From positions 1 to 64,000 of the forward strand of contig LSRX01001469.1 of the NCBI GenBank assembly GCA_001939145.1: DNA of 64,000 nt, in the 5' to 3' direction. Numbering within the stretch: the first letter of the stretch is position 1; each line of letters starts with the position of its first letter. The stretch is from Symbiodinium microadriaticum. Taxonomy: Eukaryota > Sar > Dinophyceae > Suessiales > Symbiodiniaceae. Below, in pieces: positions 1 to 11,669 of this stretch. Made by a program: the position numbers and the translations under genes. The notes below the pieces were generated by a model. It did no database searches. It saw only the letters and a list, made by a program, of their open reading frames with translations, and was not told where the DNA came from.

Positions 1-104
1 TAATGCATTCATAAGTATAATATAAACATATTTCATAAAAATTTACGAGATATAAGCACATTATGATTACAACTATTGAAACTAAACCTAGTAAAATCTA
101 TGAG

Positions 105-405
105 AGAACCCTTGCCCATTTTGGGTAATAATACCACCTTAGGGAATATGGATAGGGTAATTGGTTATTCCTATACTGGTCTTGGTAATGGGGAAGTTGT
201 GGTGATGTTTGGGGGATTGTAGTAGGGAGTATAGGAATAATCCTCTTATATGGATGAGGTAATCGGTTATTCCTATACTGGTATTGGCATTATTGGTAGT
301 GGGGTAGTAGTAGTGATATAGTTGGTGAGGTGTAAGGGGGAGTATAGGAATAATCGTCTAATGGGTTGACTGGTGGTATTATTACCCAAAATGGGCAAGG
401 GTTCT
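105..405. mobile_element. MITE-like element with perfect 34-bp terminal inverted repeats
   Basis: The ends at 105-138 and 372-405 are exact reverse complements over 34 bases, starting AGAACCCTTG and ending CAAGGGTTCT. The inside carries two direct copies of a segment containing TTATTCCTATACTGG (near 165 and 274) and two inverted partners containing AGTATAGGAATAATC (near 228 and 341), so the interior is itself a nested foldback. There is no coding capacity. The size, perfect ends and lack of an open frame fit a non-autonomous DNA transposon. I could not define a target-site duplication. The perfect ends suggest recent movement or ongoing conversion. Confidence 0.7.
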
Positions 406-411
406 GCTAAC

Positions 412-530
412 TCTATCCGGGTTCTATAAAGGGTACTCTAAGGGATCTCTAGCGTTTTAGGGTCCTTCTTGTAAGTGTGCCGTACTACCCTGGGGACTTA
501 AAAGAGGGACTTTAACTTAGAGAACTACCC
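412..530. mobile_element. partial copy of the GGGTAGTTCTCTAA inverted-repeat element
   Basis: The right end at 506-530 (…TTAGAGAACTACCC) matches the right terminus of the element at 19868-20046 with about three differences. Both also share an internal GTGCCGTACT block. A left partner is not visible here, so this is a partial or diverged copy lying directly beside the 105-405 element. Confidence 0.45.
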
Positions 531-2170
531 ACATGCTTGTCTGCACTTGTCTTGCAGGCTAAACATGGGCCAATCCCTCACGAACAATCTTCGTATCACA
601 ACTCAGTTTCACTCAAAGCTCCCGAAGCGGGGCTTGTAACATTACCATGACCAACTCTAGCGTGCGAAGGCCCGACTTATGAAGCACAGCCTCTGGAGTG
701 CCAGCGTGGCTGTGCTTCTCATTTGGAGTGGAAGCTTCTGCTATCAGAATATCTCATGTCGTACTCCCTGACAACGAGATCGTGCCATGATAGTGGAAAA
801 GTTGCGACGGCATGATTGCAGAAGCATGTAGTGTTAGGTAGCCTTCGCAGTCGGGCGCGGTGGATAAAAGCATTGCTCTTGGCTGCCACCCTATGCCAAG
901 ACAAAGTCACGATTTCTCAGCAGGCGTGTGAGAACCCTGGGAGGCTGACGCGCCAGGTCAACGGCTAAGATGTCCGTAAGAGCCTTTCCCAGGCGCAACT
1001 ATGCATAATGCATGGCCGACTCCTGACGTAAATTCACCGTCAATCTGATGTGGCCAAGCACACATATGCTCTGCACGGACGGAGATGTTGGTTTTGCAAA
1101 AGCAGGTTCAAACAGACAACGAGATACGCTGAAGGCACGTGTGTGGGCAGCACCTTTCACATATTCCACCCGATGCCAATGAACCGCAACAGGTGGCGAC
1201 CTGTGCATAAAGAACACATGTAGGACGGATGCACCAGGATCAAGAGAAATGGGACATTGGTTCCGCATCGCCGAGTGTGCTAGCAAAGCCCGAAAACAAC
1301 AGCCACACCTTCGCCCGGGTCGAAATTGTCCCACTACAACATGTAAAGGGAAAGGCTACAAGCACAAGCAAGGCATGCATGACTTCGCACGGAGATTATT
1401 ATTGCAGTAAGAACATGGTCCACAACATCGAAGCTGCTTCTCCCATCTGTAATGTAATCGAAGTATTTCATGGCCTGACCGCCTGGAACCGAAATGGGTT
1501 TCACTTGCACCCGGAGCGATAACAGTTGCATTCATGTTACCATTGAAACGGATCAAAGCCAAAGTGGCACAACATCTGCTTGTCGTTGGACAGGCTAGTG
1601 CACCGATTTGTAGCATCTTGTGAAAAGATCTCACAGCAGGTCGCTAGAGGGTGCTTACTGCACAGAAAAATGTTCAGCCTCAGCTGTCGTCTTGGTGCAG
1701 ATTCAGTCCATTCTGGCCATATTTCGCCATGGCATCGTGGTCGAGTCATGCAGCAGGCCGTTGGTTCCGAGTCACCTGGGAAGCACTGTCCGATGTTCAG
1801 CAAGGTTGTCAAAGTGCTGTGGGGGCTCGCAGTGGGCGTTGGTGCCACGGACTGCACCTCACCCCAAGAGACATGGGATTACATTCGATACCTGGACCAA
1901 GACATTGCTGCAGCTTGGCTAGATGTTTTGGGGCGTCGGGTTTGCTTGAAAGAGGTATCGCTGCTTTTCAAAGCCACATGCGCTTCTGGTGCAGGCAGTG
2001 AGCCCGCTGCCTCGCGAGGGCCGCGAGCTGTTGTACCAGTTCTGGCATTCGCTGGGTTCGGACCCCGCGAACCGCGCAGAGAACTCGGCAAAGTGCGCTC
2101 CAGGCTGGCATTCACAGTGACATCTCGAGGATCTCGCTTAGACTTGGGGCTACGAAGAATGCGTGCTCTT
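531..2170. other. no recognisable gene
   Basis: Only short overlapping open frames on both strands are present, with no family motif I recognise. Some of the sequence from 1580 to 2310 may hold 5' exons of the neighbouring glycosyltransferase gene. A strong GTGAGT donor-like site lies at about 2311, but no frame could be joined to it with confidence. Confidence 0.3.
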
Positions 2171-2344
2171 TGGTCCAGGCATGGCAGCGGTGATGCTACA
2201 CTCTTTGTCTTTCATCGACCGGGACGAAGGCGAAACGGCTGCTGCAGAGGTCTACCGTCAGGCTGAGCGCTTGGTGAACTCTCTCGGAGGCGCGACAGAC
2301 CCTCTCTGAACGGTGAGTCTAAGACTGAGTTGGAGCGCCTGTAG

Positions 2345-4212
2345 GATGGAGCGGATGGCGTGTGAATCTGACCTGGCACGAATTTGCGCCGAAGCTTTTG
2401 GGGTTGGAACCTTTGCCAGATGCCCAACTCTGTGCTGCAGAGCAGCGTCCAAGATTCTATGTCTATGACACCGGTGACTACGCACGACCACTCTTGAGCT
2501 GTGCCTCGGGTATGGAAGGTTCCGAGGTGATGCTTCACCGATTTCTGCTCCGAAGCCGGTGCAGAACCAGAGACCCAGCCGAAGCAGACTTCTTCTACGT
2601 GCCCTTCTATTCCTTCTGCTTTCAGCCGCTCGGTCGCAGTCGCTGTGCTGTGCATGACTGTGTGTGGCCCGGCTGCACTGGGTGACGCATCTGGCAGGAA
2701 CCTGCACATCAAGCCCGGCACCGAGACCGAGGAGCTGGACAAACACAACATAGCTGTCGTCAACTCCCTGGAGTACTTCGATGTATACCGAAGAAGGCAC
2801 AGGTGACATAGGTAACAAGATCTCACTGCCGTAGGAGTTTCATTCCTGTCACATACCATTACCATTGCTACAGGCAGCACATTTTCCACTTTGCCCACGA
2901 GTTCTGGGACTTTCCATCCTGGGAGTCGTACGTGGCAAGAGCAAAGATCTTCGCTGTGGAAGCGAACCCATTGATCGATGTTGTGAACTACCGGCACTGC
3001 AACTTGCTTGCAGCCGAGTGTTGTTGTCTTGTCAAACAACTGGCACAGTTCATGTTTTTGAGGGCGCTCTTTTCACGCGGTCGGTAAGGTGTTTCGTGCT
3101 TCGACGCCTGGAAGGATGTGGTTGTGCCGGGCCACACAGATGCCTGGGCCATGCGAAAGCTTCGTGAGAAAGGTAAGCCGAGCACCGAACGCCGCTTCCG
3201 CTTTTGCCGCTCGGCCGCATGTATTTCCGTCCGGCACTCGTCAGGGAGATCTGCTCTGCCTGACTTCGGCCCCCCTGCATCGGAGGCTTCCATGGTGCTA
3301 TGCGACACGATCTCTATGAGAGGACACATGCTGAAGGCCAGAAGCAGACGTTGCTTTTTGGCCAACTTGCCAACATCTGCTCACATGGGCGAGCGGGAGT
3401 TCGCAGGCAAGCCGTTCAACGGTAGCCGAGCCGCGGACACCCGTCGACAGATTCAAGCCTTCGCCGGCGAGTAGCTTGCCAGAGAGATGGTCCCACAGGG
3501 TAGTGATGATCCCAAGAAGTTGTCTACAGGTGCTCTCCAGTTGCTCTTTGTCCCTAGCCGAGGTCAGATGCAAGCATCGGGCCTCACATTACTCCACTTC
3601 TGGACAGAGCTTTTGCAATACTGCTGGGATCTGCTGGGGCGTGTGGAGCAGCCGACCTTCATCTTCATAGCTTTGGGAAGCGGCACTAGTTCTACACGAG
3701 GACTACTACGGCCGCGTCGGAGATTGCATGTTCTGCCTGGTGCCGAAAGGCATTTGTTGCTGCTTATGTCATATGTTGTGGAGGGATCTTCGGGGTGGGC
3801 TCCTGGAGGTGTCGGCTACACCAATGGACGCCTTTTTGAGGCCTTCTTCGCAGGCCGGAAGAAATTGCATTCTGCGGAAAGCACCCTTATTCGATGTTAT
3901 CCAAAGGTTGCATCCCTGTGATTCTGTCGGATGCTATGGTGGTGCCCTTCCAAGCGTCCGGCACTCTGCTCTCAAGAGCTCAAGGCCTCTTCGGCGGCTC
4001 CTTTGCGTGAGCACATGGATGCAGGTTTCTTCCATGGCCCGACTTTAGCATGAAGCTTCCCATGGGTCCTGGCCTCGGAGCTCTCAAAACTGTGAGCCTT
4101 CCACAGCCCGAAGCCTTCTGAAGTACCTAGATGACGTGGCGCGGGCCGTTCACCTGCTGCGGGCGATGCCATCAGCGAGGATGGCTCAAATGCAGGACAC
4201 CAGTTTAGGCCA
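2345..4212 (+). CDS. exostosin-family (GT47) glycosyltransferase, multi-exon
   Basis: Exostosin-like glycosyltransferases add sugars to glycans in the secretory pathway. The pieces appear in family order. The exon opening near 2345 encodes RFYVYDT, then GMEGSEVMLHRFLL, then DPAEADFFYVPFYSFCF, the typical N-terminal block. A join 2802/2874 across a 71-base GT-AG intron reads …VYRRRHRQHIFHFAHEFWDF. Near 3090 the KDVVVPGHTDAWA signature appears. After 3700, DYYGRVGDCMFCLVPKG is followed by two short GC-AG introns (3750-3808 and 3854-3906), giving GYTNGRLFEAFFAGCIPVIL and SDAMVVPF, the conserved C-terminal block. SMKLPMGPGLGALKT near 4050 and HLLRAMPSARMAQMQ near 4150 end the recognisable part. 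Borders between about 2670 and 2700 and between 3040 and 3700 are unresolved. A signal anchor was not found. Family assignment is firm; acceptor specificity is unknown. Confidence 0.85.
3750..3906 (+). other. pair of GC-AG introns in the GT47 gene
   Basis: Intron 3750-3808 (59 bases) and intron 3854-3906 (53 bases) both begin GC and end AG before G. Removing them leaves one phase-consistent reading through the invariant exostosin C-terminal block (CLVPKG, GVGYTNGRLFEAFFAG, GCIPVILSD). The intervening exon is only 45 bases (3809-3853). Confidence 0.75.
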
Positions 4213-5114
4213 TGATTGTATGAGAAGCCGCTCCTCAAATGTCTTTCAAGCATACCTGTACGTAATGAATGCGGGTGTGCTGTTCGTGAGGAGAGTTTAT
4301 TGGAGAATGCCGGCTGCCTAGTGCTCTGAGTGAAAACTTGTTCAGAAAGGCCATTCCGCTACCGTGAAGGCTTGCTGGTTCGACTACTACTCACAAGATC
4401 CATCGTGCTCACCATACGAAGGTGTTCTCCGTGTACACGGCCCAGCAGGCAGATCGGCTTTTGCAATCAAGTTGCTCGGTCATACTATCCAGGTTCTCGA
4501 GATGCAGCAGGACAGGCCCCACCGAGAGGCGCAGCGACCCGTGGCCTGTGAACTCGGCTATGCAAGGTGTTTCTTGTCCGGTCTGAGCCCAGAAAACGAA
4601 GCTGCATACCCATGTGCTGCGTCGGAGTGCCTCATTGCAATATCATGTCGCCTCGTCGCACACCGCCGCGGAACCCGCCGAACATTTCAGAGCAAACTCT
4701 ACACCAGTACCGGAAATTATCCTGACCAAGCCAGTCACAATGTCCGATGATTGAGGTAACGCGCTGCAGACACAACACGCAAACCTCACTCAGGGATGTC
4801 ATCACAGAGCGCATCTCACGGTACAGAAACAGACTGGTCCGTGATGTAAAGCCATGTACATGAAGAAACTGCGAGGTGTTCGGTTGCAAGGCTCATCTTT
4901 CCAGCAAGGTGGGTACCAGTCAAACTCGAACGACTGCGGTGCGGTGCAGCTTCTAGGATAAGCACTTCTACACTAATCTGGGCAATTCACACCATCTTGC
5001 TTCCGGCTCGACAGGGCGAGCTACATGATTTGAAAGATTGTTGGATGTTGAAGCACATGCCTGGCAGATCCGCCAACTGCCGCTCTTCTGGAAGCCGGAA
5101 GGACGGGCCAGTGC

Positions 5115-5516
5115 TTCGCAGCATGTTCCGCACTTGCTCTGATCGCACCTCTTGCCGAGGCTTCTAGCCATAATTTCGAGCAACTCTTCCAGAAGGTCCA
5201 ACTTCAGGTGCGACCATCGCTCTTGCCTTCACACATTCAGCAGCCTTAGTCGCGAGGTCCGTGCTCCCAGTGTGGCGGCATCAAGAGCAACTGCAAGGGA
5301 GAGGCTGCCAACCTGGCAGGGAAGGCCCTTCTTTCTTCCGAAACTCAAAATGCCGCAACGTCGCTGGCTGTGCCGGGTGCAGCTGAAAACGACATGGGCA
5401 TCGGGCGGTTGCCACGTCAGAGTTCTTGAAGTTCGACAGCACCGCAGAAGAGCGAAGGATAGCAAAGGCAACCAGTGAGCAGCCAGGTAGATCACTGGAC
5501 ACCACCACGCTGTATT
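5115..5516 (+). CDS. unassigned exon cluster, hypothetical protein
   Basis: Three frames look coding rather than random. LALIAPLAEASSHNFEQLFQ lies around 5133-5240. An Ala-rich stretch containing GGIKSNCKGEAANLAGKALL runs at about 5270-5430. FDSTAEERRIAKATSEQPGR follows near 5430-5516 and ends at a TGA. The last two pieces can be joined across a few tens of bases near GTTCTTGAAG. No family is recognised. It may be the C-terminal end of a gene starting upstream. Confidence 0.3.
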
Positions 5517-5519
5517 GAA

Positions 5520-7480
5520 ACGCATCGTAAGATGCGCTGCAACTTCCATGGAAAAGAGCTGGAACTTGCTAGCTTTCACAGTCTCGCTGTCTCGCTCTTG
5601 TTCATCTCCTTTGGTTGAGGATTTGCACTGTCGATTCCTAGCTTCATCTTTCAAACCATTACCTATATTACCTGCTCGCTGAATTGGCGAATGGCTGGAC
5701 GTGGCCTGTTTGCACAAGATGCACATGCATAGGGGTCCCCTGGCGGTGATAGCTCCAAGATAGAGAAACAAAGCACTGAAGAGGTGCCTTGTGTTCGGTC
5801 CGGGAGGCCATGCCTTTTTGCATTGTCACAGCAGCTATTTTGCTTGAGTGGTGCAGACCAAGATTACACCTGCTGAACTGTACTTTGAGACTAGATTACA
5901 CTGTGTTGTACTCTACATACTATATTCTACCGAAAGCATGCCCGAGAATGCATGATGGAAGCGTTTGCCGGATGCCCAATAACGAGCACGAGCACGGCAT
6001 AGAGCTTTCTACGCGACCTGATGTTTTTGCGTGAGTCGAACTTAAACTTGCCATGCGGGAGCGCAATTCCGCGAGCAGGCGCAGCTGGAAGGCTGCCGAA
6101 TAGCAGATGTTTCGTAGACCAAAGCAGCAGCTCGGAGTTTGAATGCTTGTCGTGGTTGTTGTGCTGCAGGCTTCGCAGCTTCTGATTGCTTCCCTAGCCA
6201 TCGGCACCTGCAATGTGGCAGTTCTGAGCCCAAGCATCTCTACGCTGGGATCCAGCATCAGGACAAAACACTGCCCCGGCAGCTTGGGATTTAAGGTAAC
6301 CTTCGTACGCGGCTTCCAGGGCTGCAGCCAAGCCCCTTCGCGCAAGGCAACCTGTTCGCGCTGACTTCAGTATAGTTTTCATATAATATTAGATAATAGT
6401 GCCATGCTCTCTCTAAGCTCCCTTGCCGTGCAGGCACGGTCGGCCGTGCTGGCCGGCCCTGAACTCGGCACTTACGGGATCTATGGAGAGTCTTTCGCGG
6501 CTTTGATAATTTTAACGCTGTTTATCGCAGGCGAGCGGCTCTTGACCGTTGCGGTGCTCAAGGCAAGTGCGGCGACGAGCAACGAGAGACAGAGAAAGAG
6601 AGAGGGATGCATTTTTGCGCGGGGGCAGTGCCTGGGTGCTGTCCTTCCTTCGGTCCACTGGATCGCCAGGGTGGGCAGACTGAAGCAGCGTTTGTTGCCG
6701 AAATGGGGAATACTCCCTCTTGGCACCACCAGAAGCCGCCACCGCAGAACCTGCAGAGGGAAAGGCAGAGGCATACCAAAGCCGGCTCCCGCATGTTTGG
6801 TCAGTGCAGACAAAGCGGCTGGCCCGGAAGACGAAGCCAGTCACGCAACTGTGGAGAGGCAGCCTCGCCAGTCCCTAGAGAACCCAACCACCGGAGCCAA
6901 TGCTCGCGTGCTGGCATGGTCACGCCGAGGACGGGGATGAGCGAGACTTGGGCCTTGAAGGAAGGCGAACGTTCCAACCCGCCAGTTCCGAGTCCAGTGA
7001 TTTGGGGTACTTGCGTCGTAGATGCCGCACACATGCCTTATACTTGTGCCAGAGTGGGGGCCATGCACGGTAAAGGTGGCAACCGTTGAGCGTACGCATG
7101 GCCATCCACAGCGCATTTTGAACTGCACCTGCCGACGGGGATCAATCAGTCTCACAGCCGCCAGGAAGACTGCGCACACACAGAGGGTTGGGGGCTTGTC
7201 CACTACTCCCATGAGCGTGGATTGTGAAGAGGAAGAAGAAGAAGCGAGACAAGCAGTTTCGTGCACTTCTGCCCAAATGTGAGATGTGCATCAATGTCAG
7301 GAAAAGCTGAGAGAAAAGGGCGGGACCCTTGATGTTTTGCAATATCGGCACATCGGCCTTGCAAGTGTCGTGGTCAAGGTCTGTCCACGACAGGCCTCAA
7401 GCAGGAATTGGTCCAACGGCTAGAAGGGGCCCTCTGCTCGGTACATGGAGCGGAGCGGTTCTAAGGTGACGTCTCAAAAC
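5520..7480. other. no confident gene
   Basis: Short overlapping frames only. One + strand frame (6404 onward) contains a single hydrophobic segment, FAALIILTLFIAGERLLTV, that could be a membrane helix, but no supporting exon was found. Confidence 0.25.
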
Positions 7481-7619
7481 TAGTCTTTGAAGTCATGTGT
7501 AACACAACTACCAGTATCTTTGTTATGGTGATTGGCACTGCTAGGCGAAGGCCGTGTATTCCGCTACCTGCTACATACTACATACTGCCTACGCTGAGGA
7601 CCTGCTACGTACTGCATAC

Positions 7620-7661
7620 TGCCTGCTACTACGACGACGACTACTACTGCGACTACCACTA

Positions 7662-7723
<62 letters not shown>

Positions 7724-7855
7724 GCTACCACCACTGCTACTCGCACTTGCTCCCGCTCCGGCTACGGCCAGGGCTTTGGCTACGGCTGCGGCTACTGCTG
7801 CTGCTGCTGCTGCTACTGCTTCTGCTGTTGAAGTTGCTTTTACTGCTGCCATAGC
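7620..7855. repeat. trinucleotide microsatellite (CTA/CTG)
   Basis: A long run of CTA (TAC) triplets with CCA, CTG and GCT variants. It generates artificial homopolymer-like frames (Tyr, Leu, Val, Ser) on both strands, which should not be called genes. Confidence 0.9.
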
Positions 7856-8699
7856 TGCTACTACTTTTCGTTTTGTTCCAAGAAGGTTTTCTTCCTTCCT
7901 TCTACTGTTGCCAACACCATTGCAGTGGGCACTTCCAATTTTCGCTGCTATCCTTTGCCACGCCGCATTTGCTAATTTGGGTGTGTTGGGCGGCTGTTTC
8001 GCTTGTCTTGATGCAACTCACACGCTTGTCTGCCCTCATTCCCAGCTTCAGCTCTGTTGTTGTCGTCATTGAAAGTGCGCTAGGTGCGGAGTGCTTTTCG
8101 ACGGTTTAGGATTAAAACTCCTCGGGCGCCGCTACCACACAATTATCGTTTGTCCGCCGTCGACGGTGTTGGACTTGGGTTTATGATGTTCGTTGCTACA
8201 GTCGTCATTATGATGTTCACGTTGATCGAGTTCTTGATGTTTCTTACCATGTATCAACAAACAACATGGTCTAGAACATTAGGATTACACGGTTGCACCT
8301 GTTTCCGGAACGATTTCTGCGCTGCACTCGACAATCCATCTATATCGAGGAGCCTTCTTTCTGACAGGCATCGTGTGGTTGTCGAAAGGCACATGGAGAC
8401 ATGCCACCTGCCAAGATGTGGAAACTGTAGAATTCTAGGGAACCTATTCAAGACCCTATAATCATTAAGGACTCTAGGTCTACGGACGGATGAGTAAAGA
8501 ACCATCACGTACCCGTAAGGAAAACGAAACAGCACCAGCTGCTAGCGGCTGGTAGCGATGCTTCTCATCTTGAGGTGTGTTCATTGTGAAAATGCTAAAT
8601 CTAAAGTTCATGGTTGGGAGTCTTGTATTATAGCTCATGAGTTTTAGCTATCTATAGTTAGCAAAAGATGCTTCGTGTTATTCTGTCACGTATTCTGGG

Positions 8700-9330
8700 T
8701 TTTCGTTGGTTCAGGAATGGACCCTAAACCCTAAATCCTCAGGTCTTGTTGTAGCGACAGGTGATCATCCCCTGCAGCTATGCTGCAGAGACCGAGATAC
8801 CCCCTCCCATAACATAGTAATGCAAAAGCCTGAATAGCCAAAGTACTATTCCTGTGGGTTCCTTGCTATAGTTGTGGTATAATTGCGACCGCAAACCCAT
8901 TCTAGTAATTCAGGCTACCTCAGCTTGGTTTCGGAAATCGCATTTAGGGGCTGGAGGCCGCAACTTAGTCGTCCAAGGCACTTGATGCTGTGTGAGGCTA
9001 GTTCTCGATTTTGGAACTCCGAAAACCGCATGGAACCCTCCATGCAGACCTCAAGAGGGAGTCAGTGAAGGCGGGCTTCTATTCCTGGTACCCTCCCGCC
9101 CAGGACACCGCAAGCATTGACCCATCGACACTCCTAAACAGTTTTATGCCCTAAACCCTAAAGCCCTAAACCCTAAACCCCAAACCCCAAGCCCTAAACC
9201 GAAACCCTTACTCTTGAAGGTTGATATCAAGGGGTACTTCTCGAGGTATTATGTGTAGCAGAAGATGCTCATAAGAGGGTTTAGGGATAAGTTGTTTAGG
9301 GTTTAGGCTTTAGTCTTTTTTGGTCACCTC
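8700..9330. repeat. interstitial telomere-like repeats (CCCTAAA)n
   Basis: CCCTAAACCCTAAA-type heptamers, partly degenerate, occur at about 8723-8740 and 9145-9210, with the reverse TTTAGGG orientation near 9275-9305. TTTAGGG is the Arabidopsis-type telomere unit, also reported in dinoflagellates. The arrays are short and internal. Confidence 0.7.
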
Positions 9331-9342
9331 CTGTACTTCTAN

Positions 9343-9515
9343 AGGTAGTAGGTAGTAGGTAGTAGGTAGTAGGTGGTGGGTAGTGGGTAGTGGGTAGTGG
9401 GTAGTAGTTAGTAGTTAGTAGTTAGTAGTTAGTAGTTAGTAGTTAGAAGCAAGTAGTTAGCAGTTAATAGTTAGTAGTTAGTAGTTAGTAGTACGTAGTG
9501 TAGCTAGCCGCTAGC
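9343..9515. repeat. TAG-rich tandem repeat with one ambiguous base
   Basis: Units drift from GTAGGTA to GTGGGTA to GTTAGTA, ending in GCTAGC-rich sequence. A single undetermined base (n) stands at about 9342, at the edge of the array, a sign that assembly was difficult here. Confidence 0.85.
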
Positions 9516-9534
9516 AGCTAGCAGCACTCGAGAT

Positions 9535-10098
9535 GTGCAGGCAAGCATGCCTGCTGGAGACACGCGGTGGGAGCAGCAGATGCAGGACTGGCGACAGCAG
9601 CTGGGATGCACAGGGGAGCTTGCAAACCTCAAGCCTTGGACCACGCTGCCCGGCCGACAGCTCCTGGGCATTTCCAAAACACCCCGGATTCTGGCTATCC
9701 TTGACGCCGCGGCGATTGATGTTTTAGGTGGTGCCTCCAAAGCCGCGGAGGCTCTGCGGAGGAGTGACCGTGTGCAGTTCATGGAAACCGCCTTGCGCGA
9801 CACCATCGTGGACCTCAGCCAGAACCCCGCCCGCAGAGCTTTCTCCAAGGGCCGGAATGCCGCCCGGTGCTTGACTACTAGCAGCATTTTGTACTCCTAC
9901 AGACGCGACTCAGTGGTGCTCCCCATGGAGAAGCTCTTCTTGCAGGGTCACGGGCGCGACACACGGCTCCCTCGGAGCATGAGCTCCAGAGCGCTGGAGG
10001 ACATGGCCGGCATGGGCATATCTTTGCCTTGCTTGGCAACCTTGCTGATCGGGCTGGCCTTGAGCACTGGTCTGCCTGCTGGTTGTGCTCGCATGTAG
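9535..10098 (+). CDS. C5 cytosine methyltransferase-like C-terminal fragment
   Basis: An uninterrupted 187-codon frame ends at TAG 10096-10098. The middle and end resemble the distal half of DNA C5 methyltransferases. VDLSQNPARRAF and ARCLTTSSILYSYRRDS fit the region leading into motif IX. LPMEKLFLQGHGRD fits the R…E…QG pattern. LEDMAGMGISLPCLATLLIG fits motif X. The N-terminal catalytic half (Pro-Cys and ENV motifs) is not visible upstream, where repeats begin. The frame has no obvious intron, unlike its neighbours, so it may be a processed or retro-derived copy. A complete gene with distant 5' exons cannot be excluded. The methyltransferase call rests on motif resemblance only. Confidence 0.45.
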   Translation: MQASMPAGDTRWEQQMQDWRQQLGCTGELANLKPWTTLPGRQLLGISKTPRILAILDAAAIDVLGGASKAAEALRRSDRVQFMETALRDTIVDLSQNPARRAFSKGRNAARCLTTSSILYSYRRDSVVLPMEKLFLQGHGRDTRLPRSMSSRALEDMAGMGISLPCLATLLIGLALSTGLPAGCARM

Positions 10099-10099
10099 A

Positions 10100-10830
10100 A
10101 TGCAGAGGTGTAGGTTTTTGCTCAGAGACTGCCGCCTCCATTCAGACCTCTGTAGACTGTTTGCACAAGAGCCATTCTATGAAGAGGTGTGGTCACTTCT
10201 AGCGTAGCACTCTGTAGCAATGGTAGCGGCGTGCTATTCGATAACTTGTAGATTGTAGATGTCGATTGTCCTAGCATTGTAGTCGTCATTGTAGTCGCTC
10301 ATCACCTAAGATGTCATTCGGCATTACACACTGTTACGTAAAGTTGCCAGGTCCAGTCAAGCTTGCTTGTTGAAGAAGGTAGGGCGATGAACATGGAAAA
10401 GCGTCGGATAGCAGTGCAGTGTCGGTGCCGCCAGGTCGCTGCTAGTTTCACACAGCAACGTGGACGTTTAGGAAGTTTAGGACTCTAGGAGCAAGTCTAG
10501 TTGGTCCGGTCTGCCAGGTCTAGTAAGAGGTTCGGTTGTAATCATAGAAAGATAGGGCACTGATACATTTCGATATACAGCTGCAGGGTTGCTGCGGCTC
10601 TCAGAAGCGCAGCTGCGGCCGGATCAACTGTTGATCTGTTGTACAGGAGACCGTGGAGCAAGAAGGAGCACGGCTGCAGAAACAGTGTTGGGGGCCAATG
10701 CACCTTGTCTAGCATCTGCTGGAATCTGGGGTGTTCTGCTGCGCATCCTTGGTGATTGTTTTTTGAAATGTCAGGATCCACTGTGTAGTGTCGTCTAGTT
10801 TCGGTGACTGACTTGCAGCACCTCTGCTGC
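10100..10830. other. no recognisable gene
   Basis: Short frames only; nothing recognised on either strand. Confidence 0.3.
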
Positions 10831-10832
10831 TG

Positions 10833-10990
10833 ATGGCGAAGAAGCAGGGCAAGCAGCCAGAGAGCCGACTTGTCGCGGTCTCGCAGGCGAAAGCGTTTGC
10901 GAAAAAGGCAACCGCACCACCCGCGCAGCCAAGTTCGGCTGCTCTCGCGGTGAAGAAGTGTGGCCTCTGTGGCGCGAGCAGCAAGGACAG
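10833..10990 (+). CDS. N-terminal exon with a Cys-x2-Cys zinc-finger start, hypothetical
   Basis: ATG at 10833 opens a basic, Ala/Lys-rich leader (MAKKQGKQPESRLVAVSQAK) followed by KKCGLCGASSKDR. The lysine-rich start followed by a CxxC knuckle suggests half of a zinc-binding module whose remaining ligands lie in a further exon. A splice donor is plausible near AGCAAGGACAG. I found no convincing second exon before the duplicated repeat segment. Function is unknown. Confidence 0.35.
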
Positions 10991-11379
10991 GATCATTTCA
11001 GTGTTGTCAGTCTAAACGAATGGCTTTGGAGTTGAGATGACAAATTCGGTGGCTAGGACCAGTTAGGATCTTGTTGAATCTGGTTTTGTGGGGTGTAGGT
11101 GTAGAATGAGACTCGTGAAGAAGGTTCTTGCAGATTCGGGAATGAAACACGTAGTACATTCTGCGCACCTCGTTGCTGTCCATTGCATTCCAGTGACAGG
11201 GTTGTCTGTCTGCGTATATGTATATGCTAGTAGCTGCAAGACCATTGTCTCACTACTGTTTTCTGAGACGGTAGTGTTACTGTGCTAGCATGCTTTCGGC
11301 ATAGTACATGATTTATCAGAGTTCGTATGCGCTTGTATGTGCAGACCTGGAATCAGACCAACACGTTTTGCACGTGCGT

Positions 11380-11426
11380 GCGTGCGTGCGTGCGTGCGTG
11401 GGGTGTGTGTGTGTGTGTGTGTGTGT
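11380..11426. repeat. (TGCG)n/(GT)n microsatellite
   Basis: GTGC repeats run into a GT tract immediately before the first copy of the duplicated segment. Confidence 0.85.
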
Positions 11427-11669
11427 AAAGGCCTGGACATGGCGTCAAGTAGGTGCAGGGGGGCAGCGAACATTTCTGGGTTATGCTGCCAAACAAAGAC
11501 CGTCCAGATTTGCTGTGATATGAAGACGGGACGACTTCTTCACGTACCTGCTACAAAGGCCGCCCAAATCGCACCCTGAAAGCTGTTGCTTCGTCTTTGG
11601 CTTTCTGAAGTGAACTTAAGAATATGACTTTCTGCAACTTCGCATCAGTTCTTGCCAAGCCTGAGTGTG
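11425..11669. repeat. dispersed repeat, copy 1
   Basis: This segment, from CCTGGACATGGCGTCAAGT to GTTCTTGCCAAGCCTGAG, recurs at 12181-12427 with roughly 90 percent identity by eye. Read on the minus strand both copies encode the same frame segment (AKLQKVIFLSSLQKAKDEAT…). That could mean a duplicated exon or the 3' end of a mobile element. GT-rich sequence precedes both copies. Confidence 0.7.

Noticed and set aside
7554-8072. Leu/Tyr-rich + strand frames and Val/Ser-rich minus-strand frames
   Set aside because: They are produced by the CTA/CTG microsatellite; nothing outside the repeat supports a gene.
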